From the NCBI RefSeq assembly GCF_014642915.1, contig NZ_BMJE01000004.1, forward strand, positions 186,001 through 250,000: a stretch of 64,000 bases of DNA. Direction: 5' to 3'. The notes under the pieces were generated by a model, which did no database searches, was not told the DNA's origin, and saw only the letters and a program-made list of their open reading frames with translations. The position numbers and the translations under genes were made by a program. Positions 57,511 through 64,000 of the stretch are shown piece after piece. Each line of letters begins with the position of its first letter. Within the stretch, counting starts at the first letter, position 1. The stretch comes from Flavobacterium suaedae. GTDB lineage: Bacteria; Bacteroidota; Bacteroidia; Flavobacteriales; Flavobacteriaceae.

Positions 57511-57530
57511 TACTTACAATATTTTAAGTA
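57511..57530. promoter_or_regulatory. Candidate operator TACTT-N10-AAGTA upstream of the redox operon
   Basis: A perfect 5-bp inverted repeat separated by ten bases, overlapping a TGTAA...TTACA repeat (57503-57518), lies in the divergent region between doxX-like and rseP. It resembles operators of HxlR/DUF24-type regulators that control quinone and electrophile detoxification genes. This is pattern-based only. Confidence 0.3.
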
Positions 57531-57612
57531 CTGTTATTGACTGCGGGTATTAACAAAGTTTTAAAATCTAAACCGTTGTAGTTTAAAAATGCGGTAAGTA
57601 ATCAGAAAACAC

Positions 57613-57620
57613 TATTTTTG
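57613..57620 (+). promoter_or_regulatory. Possible -7 element of rseP
   Basis: TATTTTTG matches TAnnTTTG 34 bases before the start codon; no TTG box at the usual distance. Confidence 0.33.
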
Positions 57621-57653
57621 TGCGTTTAATGATTAAGAACTTTACTATTACCA

Positions 57654-58976
57654 ATGGATACACTTACACAAATTGCCCAGTTAGTACTTATGCTTTCAAT
57701 ACTAGTAATACTGCATGAGTTCGGGCATTATATAGCGGCAAAAATATTTAAGGTTAGGGTAGAAAAATTCTACCTTTTTATGGATGCCGGATTTTCACTT
57801 TTTAAGAAGAAAATAGGAGAAACCGAGTGGGGTATAGGCTGGCTTCCGTTAGGAGGTTATGTAAAGCTTTCAGGAATGATTGATGAAAGTATGGATAAAG
57901 AGCAAATGAAAAGCCCGCCACAACCATGGGAGTTCCGCTCTAAACCAGCCTGGCAACGCCTTATTATAATGCTGGGAGGTATTATTGTGAATATTGTACT
58001 GGCATGGTTTATATATACAGCGGTATATGCTACTTACGGTAAAAAATATGTATCTACAGAGTTAATACAAAAAGAAGGTCTTGCTTTTGGTGAAACCGGT
58101 AAAAGTGTAGGTTTTCAGGATGGAGATAAAATTTTAAGTGTTGACGGAAAATTCCAAAAGCGTTTTGACCGTATGATACTTGATATTCTTTTAGGGGATA
58201 AGGTAGTTGTAGATCGTAACGGCGAAAAGGTAGAAATAACCTTAACAGATGAAGATAAGAAAGCTATACTGGATAAAGAGGGTAAAGGCTTTGTACAACC
58301 CTTAAAAGTTACCAGTACTACTGTAGAACAAGTAGTGCCGGGTTCTAATGCTGAAAAAGCAGGGCTACAGGAAGAAGATATAATAAAAGGGGTAAACGGA
58401 GTTCCTTATGCCGAGATGGAAGCAGGTATTGATTTAAGTGGTTTTAAAAATGATACCGTAACATTAAACATAGAAAGGAATAATAAACCTATAGACTTAA
58501 AGGCAGTAGTTTCTGAAGAAGGAACTTTAGGATTCAGGCACAGAGCTACAGGTTTAATTACCGAGCATTATAACTTTTTTACGGCTATACCAAAAGCTGT
58601 AGAAGAGTCGTATTTTCTTTTAGTATATAATGTAAAGCAGTTTAAGCTAATCCTGCGCCCTAGTACAGGAGCTTATAAGCATGTAAAAAGCCCGGTGGGT
58701 ATTGCTACGCTTATGCCTACTGCATGGGACTGGGAGTTTTTCTGGAAGTTTACGGCACTTTTCTCAATAGGTTTGGCTTTTATGAACTTACTACCAATAC
58801 CAGGTCTTGATGGTGGTCATGCTATATTTACTATTGCAGAGATGATTACAGGTCGCAGATTGGGAGATAAAGCTGCCGGAGTGGTGCAAACCATAGGTAT
58901 GATTATATTGCTGACGCTTATGGTGTTAGTTTTCGGTAAAGATATTTACGAAATAATAATGAAAAATTTAGGTTAA
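57654..58976 (+). CDS. rseP: RIP zinc metalloprotease RseP (M50)
   Basis: A 440-residue intramembrane protease. The zinc site is HEFGHY (His 21, Glu 22, His 25) in the first membrane helix, the third ligand is in IPGLDGGH (about residue 388), and one PDZ-type domain (about 220-300) sits between; a second PDZ-like part precedes it. It cleaves anti-sigma factors or remnant signal peptides in the inner membrane. Terminal LIP-like loop and four membrane spans are as expected. Confidence 0.94.
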   Translation: MDTLTQIAQLVLMLSILVILHEFGHYIAAKIFKVRVEKFYLFMDAGFSLFKKKIGETEWGIGWLPLGGYVKLSGMIDESMDKEQMKSPPQPWEFRSKPAWQRLIIMLGGIIVNIVLAWFIYTAVYATYGKKYVSTELIQKEGLAFGETGKSVGFQDGDKILSVDGKFQKRFDRMILDILLGDKVVVDRNGEKVEITLTDEDKKAILDKEGKGFVQPLKVTSTTVEQVVPGSNAEKAGLQEEDIIKGVNGVPYAEMEAGIDLSGFKNDTVTLNIERNNKPIDLKAVVSEEGTLGFRHRATGLITEHYNFFTAIPKAVEESYFLLVYNVKQFKLILRPSTGAYKHVKSPVGIATLMPTAWDWEFFWKFTALFSIGLAFMNLLPIPGLDGGHAIFTIAEMITGRRLGDKAAGVVQTIGMIILLTLMVLVFGKDIYEIIMKNLG

Positions 58977-58992
58977 TTTTTTCCTTGTTTTG

Positions 58993-59023
58993 TTTGCGGA
59001 AATGAAAAATGGTTTTATATTTG
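58993..59023 (+). promoter_or_regulatory. Bacteroidota-type promoter of tRNA-Asn
   Basis: TTTG (58993-58996) and TATATTTG (59016-59023) are separated by 19 bases, a full match to the group consensus. Transcription would start about 85 bases before the mature tRNA. Confidence 0.65.
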
Positions 59024-59115
59024 CACCGCAATAAAGGTAACACATTAAGCGTTGCCACTACATACTGAAACAACCTTTAAAAAGAGTAAAATCTTTTTAT
59101 TTATAATATACAGTT

Positions 59116-59189
59116 TCCTCCTTAGCTCAGTTGGTTAGAGCATCTGACTGTTAATCAGAGGGTCCTTGGTTCGAGCCCAAGAGGGGGAG
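59116..59189 (+). tRNA. tRNA-Asn (anticodon GTT)
   Basis: A complete cloverleaf: acceptor TCCTCCT paired with AGGGGGA (one G-U), D stem GCTC/GAGC, anticodon stem TCTGA/TCAGA around CTGTTAA, T stem CTTGG/CCAAG around TTCGAGC, and discriminator G. The anticodon GTT (GUU) reads Asn codons. CCA is not encoded. Confidence 0.96.
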
Positions 59190-59193
59190 CTTT

Positions 59194-59226
59194 AAAAAAA
59201 GCCTTACAGAAATGTAAGGCTTTTTT
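59194..59226. terminator. Bidirectional rho-independent terminator
   Basis: AAAAAAA-GCCTTACA-GAAA-TGTAAGGC-TTTTTT stem-loop just after tRNA-Asn, and before the convergent lectin-like gene. Confidence 0.9.
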
Positions 59227-59234
59227 ATTTGCTA

Positions 59235-61799
59235 TTAGTTTAACTCTCTGTTTATATATATCCAGCCAGTTTTTTGTTCTGCGTTAGTTTGGTTACTACC
59301 TGCATAACTCATGCTGTAAAAATAGGTTCCTGTCGGGAGTTCATCGCCGTCATTTGATTGCCCGTGCCACTGATTAGTGTAATTTGAAAAAGAATACACT
59401 TTTAAACCGTAACGGTTAAATATTTCTAATTCTGATACATTTAATCCCGTTAAATCAAAATAATCATTGTCGCCATCACTGTTAGGTGAAATACCTCTCT
59501 GTATAAAACAATTGTTCACAATAATATCAAAATTTATTGAAGTACTGCAGCCTAAACTGTTTTCGGCAATAGCCCTAATAGTCTGCGTGTCAGCTATTGT
59601 GTTTTCAAAAGCAGAAGGTGTAGCAATTTCTGTAATTATACCATTCCTTTCATATGCATACGTAATAACTATGTCAGGGTTGTTAGCTGTAATTTGGCTT
59701 TCAACTACAGTCAAATCAATTGTAGTAATACCATCATTATTGTCATCACAAACTTCAATATTGTCAACTTCTGTAAGTTCAGGTAATGGTTCAGATGTTA
59801 ACTGTAGCACTACTGTACTGTAACATCCTGTTGTATTTTGAATACGTACCCATAGCTCTTCTTCATCAGATGTTGTTGCGTATAAAGTAGGTAGTTGGTC
59901 TGCCGTATTACCACTTTCTGCCTGAGCTTCATTTTCATAAAAAGTTACTGAGGCATTAGGGTAAGTCGTTAATATTTCATTTATTGCCGGAGTAAGGTCA
60001 AAATCAATAATACCGTCATCATCAACATCACAAGAAGTAATGTCGGTAAGACTGCTGACTACAGGAGTAGGGTTAACTTGTAAATCCTGAGTTATAATTG
60101 CGTAGCATCCGGTATTTACATCTTCAATTCTTACCCATATAGTTTGGCTTATAGCAGAAGTATTAGTATAGTTTAAAGGTAATTGGTCTGTAGCATTACC
60201 ATTTTCAGCTTCGGTTTCATTTTCATAAAATGTGATTACTAAATCGGTGTTACCTCCGCCTATTTCATTAGCAGTTGTACTAAGGTTAAATTCGGCAAAC
60301 CCGTTATTTTCATCCGTGTCACATACAGTTAGGGTTGAAGGTGTATTATAGGTTATAGCAGGGTATATAGTAACCTGCCCGTTACCTGTTGCAGTACAAG
60401 TGCTTACTACTGTATATTCTACAAAATAGGTTTCTCCCGGTGTTGCGTTGCTAATTGTTCCTGTAGCACTGTCGATTGCAGCTCCGTCTGCCGGTGCAGG
60501 ATTAAAAGCAAAAGTACCTCCTGTATCTCCGGTTACAGTTGCTGTAGCTCCTTCACAATCGGGCGTCATAAAGAAAGAAGTATCTATAACTTCTATATCA
60601 ACAGAAGCACTTCCGGTTATAACTGCTTCGCAAAACGGAGGGTTTTCAAATGCTATATTTATAAGTTGTAATGTTTCTTGTGCGTTTGTAGAAACTACAA
60701 CTGTTACTGTTGCCGTTCCTGTGGCATCAAGAGTAATTACTTCTTGATTACCATTATTAATGCTGTATGTTACTTCGCTGTCAGGAGTACCGTTTAAATT
60801 GAAAACAGCATCTTCTCCGCTACATATAGGAGAGGTAGCTACTGTAACATTGACCTCAGGTTCAGGTATTACGTTTACAGTAAAGCTCTCTTCTGTTACT
60901 TCTCCACAGTTATCTGTAGTAGTAAGAGTATAAGTTGTAGTTGTGGTTGGTGTAAAAACAGGGTTAGGAGTTGCTGTATTGCTTACTCCTGTTGCAGGTG
61001 ACCATTGATAGTTTGAAGCTCCCGGTAATGTGCCGTCTATATCTGTTACCGCTCCTCCTGAGCAGATAGTTTTGTTTTCTAAAGGCGACTCTAAAAATGA
61101 CAAGTATTGGAAGCAAACAGATTGCTGGTTTGTTAAGTCTCCTGTTGAGGCTGTAAAACCAAAGTATACTGTTGATTCTCCTCCAAAAACAGTATTTATA
61201 ATATCTGCGTTATAGTTTATACGCTCCTGACAATCAAAAATTACGATAAGTCTTTGCTCTGCTGCGCGCCATTTTATTTTTACTTCATGATCTGTATTGT
61301 CTTCAATATTAGCGGAGGTAGCTGAAGCCTGTACATAGCTTGTAAGACTGTTAGGAGATATATGGTTTGTATTACCGTTTTTTTGTAAAGAAATGTGGTC
61401 ATAATAAGGGTCGTTAACAGTTCCTCCTGAATTTTGATACGTATCAAATTCTACTGCAAGAGAGTTTGTTCCGGGTAAGTCCTGATAACCAAGCCCTCCT
61501 CCCGGCAAACCTATAACAGCATCAGGAGTAGTTTTTAATACAAAGGTCATTCCGTCTGCTCCCCCGTTGTTCGAGCCAAAAAAGCCATTGTAAACAATAT
61601 CAAAATCTTCGTTAAGGTCTATTGGGTTGTCATACCAGGCAGCACCTGCCTGCTGCTGAAGGTTTGGAGTAATAACATAGCAACCGTTTCCGGTAGAGTA
61701 GGCATCCCCTGCATACGAGGGTATTAATTGCGCCCTACTTTCGGTTAAAAACAAAAGCCCAACCATTAGTGCTAATGTTGAGAGGAATTTTTTTTTCAT
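59235..61799 (-). CDS. Secreted L-type-lectin-like adhesin with T9SS type B sorting domain
   Basis: An 854-residue precursor with a signal peptide (MKKKFLSTLALMVGLLFLTESRAQ). Residues about 25-240 look like a legume-type lectin domain (GADGMTFVLKTTP, TNSLAVEFDTYQN). After Ig- and PKD-like modules comes a repeat of about 80 residues, seen at least twice, each with VTFYENE or ITFYENE, DQLP and LWVRI or IWVRI, then GCY. The end is a gliding-motility-associated type B T9SS sorting domain (ISPNSDGDNDYFDL; LEIFNRYGLKVYSF; GTYFYSM). It is probably a surface adhesin that binds a glycan. Confidence 0.87.
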   Translation of the reverse strand: MKKKFLSTLALMVGLLFLTESRAQLIPSYAGDAYSTGNGCYVITPNLQQQAGAAWYDNPIDLNEDFDIVYNGFFGSNNGGADGMTFVLKTTPDAVIGLPGGGLGYQDLPGTNSLAVEFDTYQNSGGTVNDPYYDHISLQKNGNTNHISPNSLTSYVQASATSANIEDNTDHEVKIKWRAAEQRLIVIFDCQERINYNADIINTVFGGESTVYFGFTASTGDLTNQQSVCFQYLSFLESPLENKTICSGGAVTDIDGTLPGASNYQWSPATGVSNTATPNPVFTPTTTTTYTLTTTDNCGEVTEESFTVNVIPEPEVNVTVATSPICSGEDAVFNLNGTPDSEVTYSINNGNQEVITLDATGTATVTVVVSTNAQETLQLINIAFENPPFCEAVITGSASVDIEVIDTSFFMTPDCEGATATVTGDTGGTFAFNPAPADGAAIDSATGTISNATPGETYFVEYTVVSTCTATGNGQVTIYPAITYNTPSTLTVCDTDENNGFAEFNLSTTANEIGGGNTDLVITFYENETEAENGNATDQLPLNYTNTSAISQTIWVRIEDVNTGCYAIITQDLQVNPTPVVSSLTDITSCDVDDDGIIDFDLTPAINEILTTYPNASVTFYENEAQAESGNTADQLPTLYATTSDEEELWVRIQNTTGCYSTVVLQLTSEPLPELTEVDNIEVCDDNNDGITTIDLTVVESQITANNPDIVITYAYERNGIITEIATPSAFENTIADTQTIRAIAENSLGCSTSINFDIIVNNCFIQRGISPNSDGDNDYFDLTGLNVSELEIFNRYGLKVYSFSNYTNQWHGQSNDGDELPTGTYFYSMSYAGSNQTNAEQKTGWIYINRELN

Positions 61800-62187
61800 A
61801 GATGATAGGTTTATTGGTTTTCATTTTAGTGGATAATAGATTTTGTGTATTTATAGCTTAATATATAATTACTGTTTTTTTCTACCTTTCGATTAATGAA
61901 GTAGTAGAGGGGTTTATTTATATTGTTTATCAGTAAGTTATAATGACTTTTTTATGGCGACTATAAAGATAAAATTATTTTTTTAACAACTGTTTTTAAG
62001 TGAAAATAAAGAGTACTTACTCGCTTATAAATAATTTTTTTCTCTAAAATTGTTATAGATTGGCTGAATGTGAAGTAGTAAGTTTTATTTGTAACAAGTG
62101 TAAAAGTTAAAAACGAAAAAGGGGGTAAGTATAGCATACTTACCCCCTTGCCAAAAAAAAAAATATTTCTTGATTATAGTATTTATA
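61800..62187. other. 388-base intergenic region
   Basis: No gene is visible. The left part, very AT-rich, must hold the promoter of the lectin-like gene, but only a weak match is seen (minus-strand TATCTTTA near 61964-61971). The right part holds the hairpin at 62119-62149, the terminator of the DUF2892-like gene. Confidence 0.6.
62119..62149 (-). terminator. Rho-independent terminator after the sulfur-transfer genes
   Basis: A perfect 14-bp stem (AAGGGGGTAAGTAT and its complement) with a 3-base loop; on the minus strand it is followed by a T-rich stretch. Confidence 0.85.
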
Positions 62188-62394
62188 TTACTTTCTTCTG
62201 CGTGACTTTCTTTCAGGAATTCTGCATGAACTGTTTGCTGTACAACCAACATTAAATAATGGAGCTATAGTAAGGAGTCCTGCAAAAATGATAAGGGGCA
62301 AAGAATCTTGTTCTATAGCTTGCCATAAAAGTAGTGCCCCTATAATCAGCCTTATAATTTTATAAATATTTATTTTCTTTAAAATAGTATTCAT
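62188..62394 (-). CDS. DUF2892/YgaP-like small membrane protein
   Basis: A 68-residue protein with two hydrophobic segments (about 14-28 and 32-47), a Cys pair in VGCTANSSC and a basic tail. It resembles the membrane part of YgaP, which carries a rhodanese domain in E. coli. Here the rhodanese is the separate gene five bases upstream. Confidence 0.78.
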   Translation of the reverse strand: MNTILKKINIYKIIRLIIGALLLWQAIEQDSLPLIIFAGLLTIAPLFNVGCTANSSCRIPERKSRRRK

Positions 62395-62399
62395 AGCTA

Positions 62400-62711
62400 T
62401 TAAACCAGTTTACCATTCCATTGCATAATACCACCTTTAAGGTTGTATGTGTTTTTAAAACCCTTACTGTTCAGCAACTCACACATCATTCCGCTGCGGT
62501 TACCGCTGCGACAATATACAAAATACTCTTTGTCCTTATCCATTTTCTCTATCTCCTGTAAGACTTTTTCTTTTTGGAAAAAGTCCAGACAAACGGCATT
62601 TTCAATAACTCCGTCAGCACATTCATCCTCTGTTCTCACATCAAGTACTACAGCATTAGGCGTCTTAAAAAGTAGCTCTTTCCAGTCTTCTTGCAAAAGT
62701 GTTTTTTTCAT
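62400..62711 (-). CDS. Single-domain rhodanese
   Basis: A 103-residue sulfurtransferase-type domain with active Cys in FVYCRSGNRSG and the N-terminal AVVLDVRTEDE. It should carry a persulfide. It starts 13 bases after the larger MBL/rhodanese gene and precedes the DUF2892-like gene. Confidence 0.88.
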   Translation of the reverse strand: MKKTLLQEDWKELLFKTPNAVVLDVRTEDECADGVIENAVCLDFFQKEKVLQEIEKMDKDKEYFVYCRSGNRSGMMCELLNSKGFKNTYNLKGGIMQWNGKLV

Positions 62712-62724
62712 AGTCTTCTTGTTT

Positions 62725-64000
62725 TTAGTTTTCAGAAACTACCTTATTATTTAGTTTTTTCCATTCTGCCATTCCTGCTGAATAGTTCTTCATGTTTTTA
62801 AATCCGTTTCGGGCTAAAATTGATTGTGCTATGGCAGCCCTGTCGCCACTCTGGCAGTGTATTACTACCTCTTTATTTTTATCAATCTTGTCTAAGTTGT
62901 CAGCCAGTGTACCCACAAAAATGTTCTCAGCACCCTTAATATGAGCCGCGTTATATTCCGAAGCACCACGCACATCTATAATCTGTACGTTTTCGTTACC
63001 TATGTAGCTTTTTAAAGTGTCAGCATCTATTATTTCGCTTTGTTCGGGAGCAATACCTGTTGATTGTATATCTGATATATATCCGTAGATGTTATCAAGA
63101 CCTATACGCATTAATTTACGGGTAATGTCATCCATTTGGTCATCATCAGCTATCAGTATAAATTGTTCCTCATAGTTAAGCACCCATCCGCACCATGTGG
63201 CAAACGAATTATTGCCTTGTATATTTATAGTGTTTGGAAGGTGTGCTTTTGCAAAATCAAACTTATTACGGGTATCTATTACCTTAATTCCTTTGTTATA
63301 AGCATTAAGAAACTCCTCTTTGCTTAACTTGGCGTGTTTAGGTACTTCAACAAGTAAAGGACGATTTACTTTGTTAAGTTTCTTCATCATAGCAAAGTAT
63401 TTAGGCGGTTCAGGCTGGTCAGCTAGTAAATAGTCTTTAAACTCTTTTTCGTTATTAGTATACTGAAAAGCCCAGTTTCTTATTTTTTCATATCCTACTG
63501 TTGAACTTGGTACAGCGCCCAGCGCTTTACCACAGGCAGAACCTGCACCATGTGCCGGCCATACCTGAATGTATGGTGGTAGCGAAGCAAATTTTTCTAA
63601 TGACTGATACATTTGCTTAGCTCCTGCATCCTGAGTACCTTTTAAACCTGCTGCTTTTTCTAACAAGTCAGGACGACCAATATCACCAACAAATACAAAA
63701 TCACCTGTAAATATCATAACAGGTTCATCGGTAGCAGGATGATCTGTAAGTAAAAAGCTGATACTTTCAGGGGTATGCCCCGGAGTATGTAAGACTTCAA
63801 GGGACAGGTTTCCTACTTTTATTACATCGCCATTTTTTAAGCCAATATGGTTAAATTCATACTGCCAGTCTGCCCCGCCTTCATCAGACAGATACATTTT
63901 AGCACCTGTTACGGCAGCTAACTCTCTTGAACCTGATAGAAAATCAGCATGGATATGTGTTTCGGCAATATGTGTGATAGTCATATTGTTTTGCTTGGCA
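62725..64000 (-). CDS. MBL-fold persulfide dioxygenase-like protein with two rhodanese domains (5' end outside window)
   Basis: The frame remains open to the right edge, reading AKQNN before the Met at 63984, so the true start is beyond the window. At least 424 residues are present. The metallo-beta-lactamase part has ETHIHADF, HTPGHTPES, FTGDFVFVGDIGRPDLL and WPAHGAGSACG, as in ETHE1/Blh-type enzymes that oxidise glutathione or cysteine persulfide. Two rhodanese domains follow; the first lacks an active-site Cys (LIADDDQMDD) and the second has it (VIHCQSGDRAA). It should act in sulfide detoxification, together with the rhodanese and YgaP-like genes. Confidence 0.87.
   Translation of the reverse strand, partial: AKQNNMTITHIAETHIHADFLSGSRELAAVTGAKMYLSDEGGADWQYEFNHIGLKNGDVIKVGNLSLEVLHTPGHTPESISFLLTDHPATDEPVMIFTGDFVFVGDIGRPDLLEKAAGLKGTQDAGAKQMYQSLEKFASLPPYIQVWPAHGAGSACGKALGAVPSSTVGYEKIRNWAFQYTNNEKEFKDYLLADQPEPPKYFAMMKKLNKVNRPLLVEVPKHAKLSKEEFLNAYNKGIKVIDTRNKFDFAKAHLPNTINIQGNNSFATWCGWVLNYEEQFILIADDDQMDDITRKLMRIGLDNIYGYISDIQSTGIAPEQSEIIDADTLKSYIGNENVQIIDVRGASEYNAAHIKGAENIFVGTLADNLDKIDKNKEVVIHCQSGDRAAIAQSILARNGFKNMKNYSAGMAEWKKLNNKVVSEN

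Overview
This 64-kb window reads as ordinary chromosome of a Flavobacterium-like member of the Flavobacteriaceae (Bacteroidota). The evidence is AT-rich DNA, promoters of the TTG-N17-23-TAnnTTTG type, four secreted proteins with type IX secretion (T9SS) C-terminal sorting domains, a two-domain OlsF-like ornithine-lipid synthase, atpD-atpC standing without the rest of the ATP synthase genes beside them, and several families largely confined to Bacteroidota (DUF4270, DUF4286, short GT5-like protein). I see no prophage, insertion sequence, CRISPR array or rRNA; there is one tRNA (Asn) and one REP-like palindrome.

Layout. 1-4761 (+): 3' part of a giant DUF3686-type 'DNA repair ATPase'. 4815-6986 (-): secreted metzincin protease. 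7147-13941: biotin region, with bioD-bioA-ketosynthase-small membrane protein-HDAC-like deacetylase as an apparent minus-strand operon, and bioF separated from it by a plus-strand AI-2E-family transporter that overlaps bioF tail to tail. 14067-14779 (+): DUF2975 membrane protein and its small HTH regulator. 14875-16686 (-): OlsF. 16878-18650 (+): exonuclease III and an OmpA-like lipoprotein. 18726-28708 (-): secreted glucose/sorbosone dehydrogenase, then a seven-gene run panC, panD, flippase-like protein, esterase-like protein, radA, AsmA/GT51 protein, MuiA-like protein. 28819-33093 (+): GT5-like protein, DUF4270 lipoprotein, glmS. 33181-34574 (+): tandem paralogous SIMPL-like secreted proteins, the first broken by a one-base frameshift. 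34773-36623 (+): atpD, atpC. 36694-40820: poorly characterised secreted or cytosolic proteins and a dehydrogenase/VOC fusion. 40822-45850 (-): hypothetical, TPR protein, DUF4286, rsmA, mgtE. 45918-47189 (-) serS; 47338-49263 (+) secreted M1 peptidase. 49330-57441 (-): nine-gene operon of redox enzymes and a transporter. 57654-58976 (+) rseP; 59116-59189 tRNA-Asn. 59235-61799 (-): large secreted lectin-like adhesin. 62188-64000 (-): persulfide/sulfur-transfer cluster, cut by the window end.

How the genes work together. Biosynthetic blocks (biotin, pantothenate, hexosamine, ornithine lipid), envelope functions (GT51, OmpA lipoprotein, RseP, T9SS cargo) and housekeeping genes (radA, serS, rsmA, xth, ATP synthase) dominate. 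The most unusual items are the repairable frameshift in one of two tandem SIMPL-like genes, an esterase-fold protein with Asn where the nucleophilic Ser should be, a GT5 remnant lacking its substrate motif, a fused 2-hydroxyacid dehydrogenase-VOC protein, an AsmA-like/GT51 fusion, and a biotin operon that also carries a ketosynthase and an HDAC-like deacetylase. I did not find a clearly new defence or mobile system. Family assignments come from recognisable motifs, with no database search.
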